Shown one piece after another: positions 27,566-36,539 of a stretch of DNA of 64,000 nt. The translations under genes were made by a program, and so were the position numbers. Position 1 is the first letter of the stretch. Each line of letters starts with the position of its first letter. A model generated the notes under the pieces. It had not been told where the DNA came from. It saw only the letters and a program-made list of their open reading frames with translations, and made no database searches. Origin of the DNA: Jejuia sp043557195 (GTDB lineage: Bacteria > Bacteroidota > Bacteroidia > Flavobacteriales > Flavobacteriaceae); NCBI GenBank assembly GCA_043557195.1, contig CP121314.1, positions 868,001 through 932,000 of the forward strand, given 5' to 3'.

Positions 27566-28270
27566 ATGAATATAGCTTTACTTGGATATGGTAGAATGGG
27601 ACAAACCATTGAAAAAATAGCCATAAAACGTGGTCATAATATCGTTCTTAGAGTAGATAAAGATGATACTGATTATGACATTACCAAAGCTGATGTAGCT
27701 ATTGATTTTAGTATTCCTTCGGTTGCATTCGGAAATATTTCAAACTGTTTAAAAAATGGCGTACCTGTGGTTTCTGGAACAACAGGATGGCTGGCAGATT
27801 ATGATAAAGCCATTTCTCTTTGTGAAGAAAAAAATGGCGCATTTATCTATGCATCGAATTTTAGCTTAGGCGTAAATATCTTCTTTGAGTTAAATAAAAC
27901 ATTGGCAAAAATGATGAGTAATTTGGAGCAATACAATGTTACCATGGAAGAAATTCATCATACTAAAAAGTTAGATGCTCCTAGTGGAACAGCTATTACG
28001 CTTGCAGAAGGTGTTATTGATAATAATACAAACTATGATAGCTGGAAGCTAGATGAAAGCGATAATAAAACTATTCCGATAGTAGCAAAACGTATCGCCG
28101 ATGTTCCTGGAACACATACAGTAAATTACGAAAGTGAAGTTGACACCATTACTATAGAACACGTTGCACACAACCGTCAAGGTTTTGCTTTAGGCGCTGT
28201 TGTAGCAGCAGAATGGCTGGTTGGTAAAACAGGGGTGTTTTCTATGAACGATGTGTTAAATATTGGTTAA
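27566..28270 (+). CDS. dapB: 4-hydroxy-tetrahydrodipicolinate reductase
   Basis: 234 residues, the shorter Bacteroidota form. NAD(P)-binding GYGRMG at 7-12, SGTTGW, and the catalytic EIHHTKKLDAPSGT motif with its His pair and Lys. Reduces the lysine/diaminopimelate precursor needed for peptidoglycan and lysine. In line with parAB and lepB, probably one operon. Confidence 0.96.
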   Translation: MNIALLGYGRMGQTIEKIAIKRGHNIVLRVDKDDTDYDITKADVAIDFSIPSVAFGNISNCLKNGVPVVSGTTGWLADYDKAISLCEEKNGAFIYASNFSLGVNIFFELNKTLAKMMSNLEQYNVTMEEIHHTKKLDAPSGTAITLAEGVIDNNTNYDSWKLDESDNKTIPIVAKRIADVPGTHTVNYESEVDTITIEHVAHNRQGFALGAVVAAEWLVGKTGVFSMNDVLNIG

Positions 28271-28337
28271 TGCCATATATTATTGTAACAAGAATTACAT
28301 TTTGCGCTCTAATGAGCGTTATAAAAAACATTAAAAG

Positions 28338-29924
28338 ATGACTCTTACACAGTGGCTTATATTTTTCCTAATCATTCAAATTATCCATGGATTAGGCACT
28401 TGGAAATTATACCAAAAAGCAGGTAGAAAAGCTTGGGAAGCTTTTGTTCCTGTTTACAATGGTGTTGTTTTAATGAAAATAATTAACCGTCCTTGGTGGT
28501 GGGTTATTTTACTTTTCTTACCCATTGTAAACCTTATTATGTTGATGGTGGTATGGGTAGAAACAGCTAGAAGTTTTGGGAAAAACACGTATTTGGATAC
28601 TTTTTTGGCTATAGTAACTCTTGGTTTTTACAATTACTATTTGAATTATGTTGCAGATGTAAGCTATGTTGAGAATAGAAGTTTAATGCCAAAATCAGGC
28701 TCTGGTGAGTGGACAAGTTCTATTTTATTCGCGATTGTAGCTGCCACTATCGTGCACACCTACTTTATGCAACCTTTTACAATTCCTTCATCTTCACTTG
28801 AAAAATCGTTATTGGTTGGAGATTTTCTATTTGTAAGTAAGTTTCATTATGGAGCTAGAGTTCCTATGACAACTATGGCTGCTCCTATGGTACACGATAC
28901 TATTCCAGGATTAAATGTAAAATCTTACGCTTTTAATGACAATTTTGAAAAACGCAAAACATCTTGGATAAACAAGTTGCAATTACCATATATGCGCCTT
29001 CCAGGGTTTCAAAAGATAAAACGCAATGATATTGTAGTGTTTAATCAACCTGCAGATACATTGCGAGATATGAATATTTTTAAACCAGATAGAAACTACT
29101 ACAAACCTATTGATAAAAAGACCAATTTAGTAAAGCGTTGTGTTGGTTTGCCTGGAGATTCTTTAGAAGTACGCAATGGTTATGTTTTTATAAATGGAAA
29201 GCAAAATGAGTTACCAGACAGAGCTAAACTTCAATTTAGTTACAATGTAACACCTAAAACCCACAAATTTAAGCCTAATTGGTTAGCTGAAAGATACGAT
29301 ATCACTGATGGTGCTTATCCAACCAACAGACAGTTTTCAAATTATTATTTCCCTGCAGTTTCGGATGAGGCACTAGCTAAATTTAAAAATCACCCTAATG
29401 CTGCTAATATCACTATAAATAAACAAGAAAAAGGTCAGCCTGATCCAGATACATTTCCGCATCACCCAGATTACCCATGGAACATTGACTTTTTCGGTCC
29501 ATTATACATTCCTCAAAAGGGAGCTACAATTGATATTGATTTGAAAGTGCTGCCGCTGTATAAACGTGTAATTACCGAGTATGAAGGCAATACTTTAAAA
29601 GTCCAAGGTAACCAGATATTAATTAATGGTGAAGTTGCAACCACATACACATTCAAACAAGATTACTATTGGATGATGGGAGACAACCGCCATAATTCAG
29701 TTGATGCGAGACGTTGGGGCTTTGTACCTTACAATCATGTATTTGGTAAAGCCGTATTTATTTGGATGAGTTGGGATGGTTTCCCACACCCAAGATGGAA
29801 ACGCTTTTTTACTACCGTTCATGGTACAGGTAAAGCAACTTCATATCTTATCCCATTCCTAGTGTTACTATTTGGTTGGATTGGATTTAGTAAGTGGCGT
29901 AAACGAAAAAAGGCAAAAGCATAG
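28338..29924 (+). CDS. lepB: Signal peptidase I (long Bacteroidota form)
   Basis: 528 residues. Several membrane segments in the first 130 residues, then the S26 catalytic core: nucleophile Ser in IPSSSLEKSLLVGD (about 148-152) and the general-base Lys in LVKRCVGLPGDSLEV (about 265). The MMGDNRHNSVDARRWG box and a C-terminal membrane helix follow. The usual Met after the catalytic Ser is Leu here. The extra length between the Lys and the GDNR box is a known feature of Bacteroidota LepB. Cleaves Sec signal peptides in the inner membrane. Confidence 0.94.
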   Translation: MTLTQWLIFFLIIQIIHGLGTWKLYQKAGRKAWEAFVPVYNGVVLMKIINRPWWWVILLFLPIVNLIMLMVVWVETARSFGKNTYLDTFLAIVTLGFYNYYLNYVADVSYVENRSLMPKSGSGEWTSSILFAIVAATIVHTYFMQPFTIPSSSLEKSLLVGDFLFVSKFHYGARVPMTTMAAPMVHDTIPGLNVKSYAFNDNFEKRKTSWINKLQLPYMRLPGFQKIKRNDIVVFNQPADTLRDMNIFKPDRNYYKPIDKKTNLVKRCVGLPGDSLEVRNGYVFINGKQNELPDRAKLQFSYNVTPKTHKFKPNWLAERYDITDGAYPTNRQFSNYYFPAVSDEALAKFKNHPNAANITINKQEKGQPDPDTFPHHPDYPWNIDFFGPLYIPQKGATIDIDLKVLPLYKRVITEYEGNTLKVQGNQILINGEVATTYTFKQDYYWMMGDNRHNSVDARRWGFVPYNHVFGKAVFIWMSWDGFPHPRWKRFFTTVHGTGKATSYLIPFLVLLFGWIGFSKWRKRKKAKA

Positions 29925-29971
29925 CAATTAATGTCTGTCATTGCTGCGGAGACAGGAATGATAAAAGAACT

Positions 29972-30595
29972 ATGACTATTCTTATCCATCCAACATATTT
30001 CCCTAACATTGCTCATTTTTCTGCGATGGTGCAAGCAAAACATGTCATCTGGGAACTAGAGGATAATTTTGTCAAACAAACCTATCGTAATCGTACTTAC
30101 ATTTATGGCGCTAATGGAAAGCTATTGCTTAACATTCCTGTGATTTATTCTCAAAAAAATCGTCAAAAGTATAAAGATGTAACCATTTTTAATAGTGAAA
30201 GATGGCAACTGCAGCATTGGAAATCTTTAGAATCTGCGTATCGTACCTCTCCGTTTTTTGAGTTTTATGAAGATGAACTGAAACCTTTGTTTTTTGAAGA
30301 CACGGAATTGCTTTTAGATTTTAATTTAAAGTGTTTTGAAGTCATCTGTGATTGTTTACAATTAGATGTTTCTATCTCTAAAACATCTACTTTCGAAAAA
30401 GAAGTAAATGACACCTCAGATTTAAGACATCTTGTAAACGCCAAAAATGAAACACAACAAAACTTTGAAGGATACACGCAGGTGTTTGCAGATAAGCACG
30501 GGTTTATTCCTAATTTAAGTATTTTGGACTTGCTTTTTAATGAAGGCCCTAATGCCTTGAACTATTTAGAATCACAAAATATTTTAATAAAATAA
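29972..30595 (+). CDS. WbqC-like family protein
   Basis: 207 residues; begins ILIHPTYFPNIAHFSAMVQA and contains WELEDNFVKQTYRNRTYI and SLESAYRTSPFFEFYEDEL, the conserved stretches of WbqC proteins. These are linked to surface-polysaccharide or amino-sugar modification in some species, but the reaction is not known. The final A of the TAA stop is the A of the next ATG. Confidence 0.88.
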   Translation: MTILIHPTYFPNIAHFSAMVQAKHVIWELEDNFVKQTYRNRTYIYGANGKLLLNIPVIYSQKNRQKYKDVTIFNSERWQLQHWKSLESAYRTSPFFEFYEDELKPLFFEDTELLLDFNLKCFEVICDCLQLDVSISKTSTFEKEVNDTSDLRHLVNAKNETQQNFEGYTQVFADKHGFIPNLSILDLLFNEGPNALNYLESQNILIK

Positions 30596-30903
30596 TGATA
30601 CAGTCAATAGCGCATTATGGTTGTCACTTAATTTTACCTTTGGTAGTTGCAGTTCTATTTTTCAAATCAAATTGGAAAATTGCTTATTTTACAATGCTTG
30701 CTGGATTATTGATAGATGTAGATCACTTATTAGCTTCTCCTATTTTTGACCCAAACAGATGCAGCATAGGGTATCACCCATTGCATTCTTCTTTCGCTAT
30801 ATTGTTTTATATCTTTTTATGCTTCCCGAAAAAATCAAGAATCATAGGTTTAGGCTTAGTGATTCATATTATTTCCGATGCAGTTGATTGCGCTTTTATG
30901 TAA
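30595..30903 (+). CDS. DUF6122-type small membrane protein
   Basis: 102 residues with four predicted hydrophobic segments and conserved polar residues inside them (DVDHLLASPIFDPNRCSIGYHPLHS, HIISDAVDC). The His/Asp set suggests a metal-dependent membrane hydrolase like the DUF457/LexA-unrelated YdjM fold, but this is a guess. Overlaps the WbqC gene by one base, so co-translated. Confidence 0.8.
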   Translation: MIQSIAHYGCHLILPLVVAVLFFKSNWKIAYFTMLAGLLIDVDHLLASPIFDPNRCSIGYHPLHSSFAILFYIFLCFPKKSRIIGLGLVIHIISDAVDCAFM

Positions 30904-30905
30904 AT

Positions 30906-31931
30906 TTATTGATTTAAATTAAGCGTTGTCATAATCGGGTAATGATCGGAGTAATGTTCGTTAAACGCCTTAAACCCATTTACCTCAAGAGTTTCATCTG
31001 AAAAAATAAAGTCAATGCGAACTGGAAAAAACTTAAAATCATAGGTGCGCCCAAAACCATTACCTGCCTCTTTAAAGGTATCATTTAAATCGCCTTTTAT
31101 GGATCTATACACATAAGAGAACGCTGTATTATTAAAATCACCACAAATAATCATTCTGTATTTACATTGTTTTTTATGCATTAAAAACAATTCTGATTGA
31201 AACTGTTGCATTTTAAAAGTTGTACCAATACGCTTAAAAAGTCGCTCTGAGTTTTCCTTTTTTAAATTCTCTGGATTTGTATCAATACGCATAGATTCCA
31301 AATGAATATTATATACTCTTACGGTATCATTTTTAATAACTACATCGGCATAAATTGCATTGTTAGACGTTTCTGGAAATTCTACAGACCCAGAGTTTAT
31401 AATTGGAAATTTTGAAAAGATGGCTTGTCCGTACTTAGTTTTCTTGCCAGATAGCTTTTCGTATTTATACTTGAAAAATGATAAATCTACATTTTTATGG
31501 GGATGATATTCCTGCAAACTTAAAATATCAGGCGCTTCTGTTTTAATTAAATCTACAATCTTAGTTTCTATACTATCCTCTGGTATCCATTTGTAAAGAT
31601 TAAACAAGCGGACATTGTAATTCATCACTTTAAAATTATCAGGCGCATCAATACTTTTTGAAGATGAAAACTTATAAAGTGAACCAAAAGAAAAATAACC
31701 AATTGCCAAAACTACTAAGGATAGTAAAAATTGTTTTTTAAGTTTTATCAACCAATACAAAAAGAACAATACATTGATAAGAATTAAAAGTGCAACACCG
31801 AGACTTAATACTGAAAGTACTGAAAACGTTTTTGGCGGTAAAAACGGTAACACATAAGAAAGGAGCAATACAACCGCTAATAGTCTATTGATGAACCAAA
31901 ATAACTTATCAATAAAACTTGCTTTCTTCAT
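30906..31931 (-). CDS. Endonuclease/exonuclease/phosphatase family membrane protein
   Basis: 341 residues: three membrane segments in the first 90 residues, then an EEP domain with NYNVRLFN, SLQEYHP (metal-binding Glu), GDFNNTAFS (Asp/Asn) and SDHYPI (catalytic Asp-His). All core residues are present, so a phosphodiesterase or lipid phosphatase facing the periplasm is plausible; substrate unknown. First in a minus-strand run reading from mutL through two rhomboids to this gene. Confidence 0.9.
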   Translation of the reverse strand: MKKASFIDKLFWFINRLLAVVLLLSYVLPFLPPKTFSVLSVLSLGVALLILINVLFFLYWLIKLKKQFLLSLVVLAIGYFSFGSLYKFSSSKSIDAPDNFKVMNYNVRLFNLYKWIPEDSIETKIVDLIKTEAPDILSLQEYHPHKNVDLSFFKYKYEKLSGKKTKYGQAIFSKFPIINSGSVEFPETSNNAIYADVVIKNDTVRVYNIHLESMRIDTNPENLKKENSERLFKRIGTTFKMQQFQSELFLMHKKQCKYRMIICGDFNNTAFSYVYRSIKGDLNDTFKEAGNGFGRTYDFKFFPVRIDFIFSDETLEVNGFKAFNEHYSDHYPIMTTLNLNQ

Positions 31932-31936
31932 ATTAA

Positions 31937-32782
31937 TTACTTCCCAGCTCTAAAGAGAAAATCTTTTTCTTCGGCAGTTAAACTATCGTAACCGCTTTTA
32001 CTTATCTTATCTAAGATAACATCAATCTTTTTCTGGTTATTAAACTCGCTAAAATCTGCTTTAGTATAACCACCAACCTTACTTTTATTTTTATGAACCG
32101 TCTTTAAAGGACTTTTTTTCTTAAACTTAAAAAAACTAACAATGGCATCCATAAGTTTTTCAAAACCTTTACCTATATCATTACCTTTTGTAAGTTGTTT
32201 GGCATATAAATAACCTAGTAATACGCCTCCAAGATGTGCTAATGCGCCTCCTCCATTACCTCCAAATAGTCCTAGGATATCAATTGCTAATATAGCAGCT
32301 CCAATATACCACAATTTAATATTGAAGGTAATTACCCTTACTTCTTTATTGGGCATATAAGCGCAAATAAAAATAAGCAAAGCCCTAACCGAAGCCGAAG
32401 CTCCAACCAAAGGAACATTTGTTTGACTTTCTGGTAAAAAATCGTAAAACAACAAATACAGAATTCCTCCAAAAATCGCACCTAAGAAATAAATATTTAA
32501 TGCCATTTTTGAAGAAAATAAATTTAGGAACATGCGCGCTAAAAAATACAACAATAACATGTTTAACCCCATGTGTAACCAATTATAATGGACAAAAGTA
32601 TATGTTATAATGGTCCATGGTTTAAATATGAATTTGCCAAACGCACTAGGTAACTCTAACCATACTAGCAATTGAGAAAACACCAATCCAATAAGAAAAA
32701 TTACAACGTTGATTACTATAATTTTCTCAAGTACATTTAATCGTGAGAGTTTCTCTTTGATATCTTGATTAAGCGACGTCAT
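31937..32782 (-). CDS. Rhomboid family intramembrane serine protease (with C-terminal tail)
   Basis: 281 residues. Six membrane segments; catalytic Ser in VGASAS (near residue 127) and His in ALAHLGG (near 181). The last position of the GxSG motif is Ala, common in flavobacteria. A basic cytosolic tail of about 80 residues, ending in an EKDFL-type helix, follows. Directly abuts the second rhomboid gene upstream, so the pair is co-transcribed. Confidence 0.93.
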   Translation of the reverse strand: MTSLNQDIKEKLSRLNVLEKIIVINVVIFLIGLVFSQLLVWLELPSAFGKFIFKPWTIITYTFVHYNWLHMGLNMLLLYFLARMFLNLFSSKMALNIYFLGAIFGGILYLLFYDFLPESQTNVPLVGASASVRALLIFICAYMPNKEVRVITFNIKLWYIGAAILAIDILGLFGGNGGGALAHLGGVLLGYLYAKQLTKGNDIGKGFEKLMDAIVSFFKFKKKSPLKTVHKNKSKVGGYTKADFSEFNNQKKIDVILDKISKSGYDSLTAEEKDFLFRAGK

Positions 32783-33538
32783 TTAATTCCAGCGATTTCT
32801 ATTAAACTGTGTTTTTTTCCAGTACCACATGATTAAGAAGCCAGTTAACGCACCTCCAACGTGAGCAAAATGAGCAGTGTTACTTGGGCTAAAAATAGAA
32901 TGTCCTGTTATACCCGAAACTAGGTCTAAGAGTATTAAACCTGGGATAAAATATTTTGCCTTGACCGGAATAGGTAAAAAAATCAGCATTAATTCTGCAT
33001 TAGGATTCATCATACCAAAAGCTGCCAAAATCCCCATAATACATCCAGATGCTCCCACCATTGGAGCATAATATGCTTCTTGAAAAGATTTTAAATCATC
33101 CAAAGAAATTAGATCTGTCAAATTAGTCGCTAGTAGATTTTTATTTTCACCAAGAGCTTGCATTATTTCTGAAGTGGGAAACCCTGCATTATTGATTAAT
33201 TCCAACCCAGTATAAAACTCATAATATGAATATCCTGTTTGTAAAGCTACAGCTCCTAATCCAGCAGAAAAATAAACAAATAGAAAACGTTTAGAACCCA
33301 ACACTTGTTCAACCGGCGTTCCAAACATCCATAGAGCAAACATATTAAATGCAATATGCATAATGCCTCCATGCATGAACATATGAGTAACTATTTGCCA
33401 TGGCTGAAAATTTGGGTTTTTAGGAAAATGCATAGCGAACCAATTAGAAAATAATCCCTCTCCAAATGCCATTGTCCCCACGAACATTATCACATTTATA
33501 ATAATTAAATGTTTTACTGTATCTGAAATCCTCATCAT
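32783..33538 (-). CDS. Rhomboid family intramembrane serine protease
   Basis: 251 residues, six membrane segments. HGGIMHIAFNMFALW in the second helix, catalytic Ser in VGASGCIMG (near 160) and His in FAHVGGALTG (near 223); canonical GxSG. A roughly 50-residue insertion between helices 3 and 4 (about 105-150) is longer than in E. coli GlpG. Stop codon touches the start of the downstream rhomboid gene. Confidence 0.94.
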   Translation of the reverse strand: MMRISDTVKHLIIINVIMFVGTMAFGEGLFSNWFAMHFPKNPNFQPWQIVTHMFMHGGIMHIAFNMFALWMFGTPVEQVLGSKRFLFVYFSAGLGAVALQTGYSYYEFYTGLELINNAGFPTSEIMQALGENKNLLATNLTDLISLDDLKSFQEAYYAPMVGASGCIMGILAAFGMMNPNAELMLIFLPIPVKAKYFIPGLILLDLVSGITGHSIFSPSNTAHFAHVGGALTGFLIMWYWKKTQFNRNRWN

Positions 33539-33541
33539 AAT

Positions 33542-35392
33542 CTAAATAAATTTTTTATCTAATTCATCTACACCAACCGTAATAAATGTTAAGCGATTAG
33601 TAGGTGAAACATTCGGTTCTTTGCAGGCAAATAGTTTATTCACTATATGTTCTTGCTCATCTTTTTGTAATGATTGTCCTGTTTTAATTGCTAAGCTTTT
33701 CGCCATAGATTTCGCCAACAAATCTGTAGCACTAAAATTAGCATCGGGCACTTCGTTTTGCACATCACTAATTAATTGTTCTAAAATGATAGAAATTTCA
33801 CTTTCTGGCACCATTACCGGAACACCTTTTATTTCTATAGATTCTTCGGTAACGTTTGAAAACACAAAACCTGTATGCTCTAAATCTTCTTTCAACTGCT
33901 TTACAATTTCTAATTCTTGTGACGAAAAATGCAATTCTAGCGGAAATAATAATTGTTGACTTACGCCTTCTTTAACTGTAATATCTTTCAAAAAATCCTC
34001 ATATAAAATACGTTGGTGTGCCCTACTTTGATCTATCACCAATAGTCCAGATTTTATGGCACTTATTATGTATTTATTATGAAATTGATAGGTAGAATTT
34101 GCTTTCTCTGAAGCTTCCTTATCTTCAAATAACGAACTTACGGTCTCCTCACTTTCAAATGTGATTTCTCTAAAATCAGATGAACCATTACTTTTAGATT
34201 CTAAGCCTACATACAAGCTCTCCCAGTTCTCTGTTGGTGCTTTTTTAAAAGATGGTGTTTGTTTTCCTGATGTTAATTTTGACTCTTGAAACGGATTAAA
34301 ATCACTATCTACCTCAATTTTTGGCACTTCAGTTTTAGAAGTTTTTAAATTATAAGGTGTGTCTAAAGTAGCATCCCGTTCAAAATCTAAAACAGGCGCA
34401 ATATTAAACTGACCGAGACTATGTTTTACGGCTGATCGTAAAATGGCATACAAGGTATGTTCATCATCAAACTTAATTTCTGTTTTTGTAGGATGAATAT
34501 TTATATCAATCGTTTGTGGATTTACCGTTAAGTTTAAAAAATAACTTGGGTGTGCTCCTGTTTTTAAAAGCCCTTCAAAAGCAGATAAAATAGCATGATT
34601 TAAGTATGCGCTCTTTATAAAGCGATTATTCACAAAAAAATACTGTTCGCCTCTGGTTTTTTTCGCAAATTCTGGCTTTCCTACAAACCCTGAAATCTGT
34701 AACACTTCGGTATCTTCCTCAACAGGCACTAATTTTTCATTCGTTTTATTTCCGAAGATATTTACAATACGCTGGCGGTAATTGCTAACTGGCAAATTGA
34801 AGGTTTCGCTACCATTGTTGTAAAGCGAAAAACTGATGTTTGGATGTGCCAATGCTACACGATGAAACTCATCAATGATATGTCGTAATTCTACAGTATT
34901 CGACTTTAAAAAATTGCGTCTTGCGGGAATATTAAAGAATAAGTTTTTTACTGAAAGTGATGTACCTTTTGGAGTTACCACCACATCTTGAGATGCTACT
35001 TCACTGCCTTCAATTACTATAGAAGTGCCAACATCATCCCCTTCCTGCTTCGTTTTCAACTCTACATGGGCAATAGCTGCAATACTCGCTAATGCTTCAC
35101 CCCGAAAACCTTTAGTACTAAGTTGAAATAAATCGTCAGCATTTCTAATCTTTGAAGTGGCATGCCGTTCAAAACTTAAACGTGCATCGGTAACACTCAT
35201 ACCCTTACCGTTATCAATCACTTGAATAAGGGTTTTACCGGCATCTTTAACTATGAGTTTAATGACATCGGCTCCTGCGTCAATAGCATTTTCTAATAAT
35301 TCTTTGACCGCTGATGCGGGACGTTGAACAACTTCACCTGCGGCAATTTGATTGGCTACGTGATCTGGTAAGAGTTGTATGATGTCTGCCAT
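33542..35392 (-). CDS. mutL: DNA mismatch repair protein MutL
   Basis: 616 residues. N-terminal GHKL ATPase complete: ELLENAIDAGAD, DNGKGM, KGFRGEALASIAA, then the transducer domain to about 330 and a variable linker. In the C-terminal dimerisation/endonuclease domain the metal-binding motif usually written DQHAxxERxxYE reads DQSRAHQRILYE (about 453-464), with the motif His replaced by Ser. Near the end the usual CPHGRP reads KEPNVSP. Nicking activity is therefore uncertain. Couples MutS mismatch recognition to repair. Leads a minus-strand operon with the rhomboids. Confidence 0.95.
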   Translation of the reverse strand: MADIIQLLPDHVANQIAAGEVVQRPASAVKELLENAIDAGADVIKLIVKDAGKTLIQVIDNGKGMSVTDARLSFERHATSKIRNADDLFQLSTKGFRGEALASIAAIAHVELKTKQEGDDVGTSIVIEGSEVASQDVVVTPKGTSLSVKNLFFNIPARRNFLKSNTVELRHIIDEFHRVALAHPNISFSLYNNGSETFNLPVSNYRQRIVNIFGNKTNEKLVPVEEDTEVLQISGFVGKPEFAKKTRGEQYFFVNNRFIKSAYLNHAILSAFEGLLKTGAHPSYFLNLTVNPQTIDINIHPTKTEIKFDDEHTLYAILRSAVKHSLGQFNIAPVLDFERDATLDTPYNLKTSKTEVPKIEVDSDFNPFQESKLTSGKQTPSFKKAPTENWESLYVGLESKSNGSSDFREITFESEETVSSLFEDKEASEKANSTYQFHNKYIISAIKSGLLVIDQSRAHQRILYEDFLKDITVKEGVSQQLLFPLELHFSSQELEIVKQLKEDLEHTGFVFSNVTEESIEIKGVPVMVPESEISIILEQLISDVQNEVPDANFSATDLLAKSMAKSLAIKTGQSLQKDEQEHIVNKLFACKEPNVSPTNRLTFITVGVDELDKKFI

Positions 35393-35398
35393 AAAATA

Positions 35399-35677
35399 CT
35401 ATGAAAAGAAGATAGATAAATCGAAACCAATAATGAATAAAAACACTAAAACTAAAACTGCAACGATAATTAAAACACGTCTATTAGCTTCATTGTTTTC
35501 ATTGGTTTTATAATCGTTTATAGCATTAACAAACTTAGATTTAATTCCATTATTATTTCCCACAGTTACCCTATGTTCATCAAACTTATGCTTAATTTCA
35601 TAAGGGTTTCCATCACCTTTATAATAGCGGGGTGTGTAACTAAACTTCTTATTTTTTCTAACTTTTAATATTCCCAT
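35399..35677 (-). CDS. Small single-span membrane protein, paralogue of the next gene
   Basis: 92 residues: basic N-terminus with the signature RKNKKFSYTPRYYKGDG, a polar middle and one C-terminal membrane helix (about 68-86). The same N-terminal signature (K-x-F-x-Y-x-x-R-[FY]-x-GDG) occurs in the neighbour at 35697-35915, so the two are tandem paralogues. Proteins of this type beside ribH have often been mislabelled riboflavin synthase; nothing in the sequence supports an enzymatic role. Function unknown. Confidence 0.78.
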   Translation of the reverse strand: MGILKVRKNKKFSYTPRYYKGDGNPYEIKHKFDEHRVTVGNNNGIKSKFVNAINDYKTNENNEANRRVLIIVAVLVLVFLFIIGFDLSIFFS

Positions 35678-35696
35678 GGGTTCTAGGTTTTTAAGA

Positions 35697-35915
35697 TTAC
35701 ATGTATTTCTTTTCTAATAGATACATGCAAATCAATAATAATACCAAAGCCAAGACTAAAAACCGCATCGACATACCTCCTCTAGTTTTTTTACCACTTT
35801 CCTTTCGCCACTTTGAGGCAAATTCTCTATCGTTCTCTTCAATTTCAGAAGCATCACCATCGCCTGAAAATCGCGACTTATAATTAAAGGTTTTATGTTT
35901 GCGTTGCTTAAACAC
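35697..35915 (-). CDS. Small single-span membrane protein, tandem paralogue
   Basis: 72 residues; N-terminal RKHKTFNYKSRFSGDGD signature, charged linker, one membrane helix (about 50-67) and a short basic end. Co-oriented with the 92-residue paralogue, 19 bases apart. Topology suggests an N-in anchored protein. Function unknown. Confidence 0.75.
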   Translation of the reverse strand: MFKQRKHKTFNYKSRFSGDGDASEIEENDREFASKWRKESGKKTRGGMSMRFLVLALVLLLICMYLLEKKYM

Positions 35916-36043
35916 GTTTGTTATGCTTATCTCTCAAAAATACTTAAAAAAGGCTAGAAATACTGGGATGAACTGCTAAAAATTGTTAACAAAAACACCC
36001 TAAGACCTAAGACGGAAGTATAAACTGAGACTAAGCCTGAAAA

Positions 36044-36529
36044 CTAACTGTTTCTACGAAGTTCTGCCATTTTTATAGCAGCAATAGCGGCCTCAGTACC
36101 TTTATTACCGTGTTTACCACCTGAGCGATCTATGGCTTGCTGTATCGTATTATCGGTAAGAACACAGAAAATAACTGGCGTTTCTCGCATGACGTTAAGG
36201 TCCTTAATACCTTGTGTAACACCTTCACAAACAAAATCGAAATGCTTGGTTTCACCTTGAATAACGCTCCCAATGGCAATAACGGCATTCACCATTTGCT
36301 CCTGCATTTTTTTGCAACCGTAAATTAACTCAAAACTTCCAGGAACATCCCAACGGATAATGTTTGAAGGTGATACACCATTTTCAATCAATGCATCATA
36401 AGCACCCTTATACAAACCTTCCGTAATACTTTCATTCCACTCAGAAACAACAATCCCAAACCGAAATTTACTCGCGTTTGGGATTGTGTTTTTATCGTAC
36501 TCTGATAAGTTTTTGTTTTCAGTTGCCAT
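36044..36529 (-). CDS. ribH: 6,7-dimethyl-8-ribityllumazine synthase
   Basis: 161 residues, standard size. Segments FRFGIVVSEWNESIT, VPGSFELIYGCKKM, IGSVIQGETKHFDFVCEGV (catalytic His) and GGKHGNKGTEAAIAAIKM are all present. Penultimate step of riboflavin synthesis, forming the lumazine ring. Lies 10 bases after a TPR gene on the same strand. Confidence 0.96.
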   Translation of the reverse strand: MATENKNLSEYDKNTIPNASKFRFGIVVSEWNESITEGLYKGAYDALIENGVSPSNIIRWDVPGSFELIYGCKKMQEQMVNAVIAIGSVIQGETKHFDFVCEGVTQGIKDLNVMRETPVIFCVLTDNTIQQAIDRSGGKHGNKGTEAAIAAIKMAELRRNS

Positions 36530-36539
36530 AATTATGGAT

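Noticed and set aside
33621..33959. Open frame of 112 codons on the plus strand
   Set aside because: Antisense shadow of the mutL C-terminal domain, low-complexity Ser/Cys composition.
35399..35915. Riboflavin synthase subunit labels for the two small proteins
   Set aside because: They have a membrane helix and no lumazine- or riboflavin-synthase features; the label comes only from nearness to ribH.
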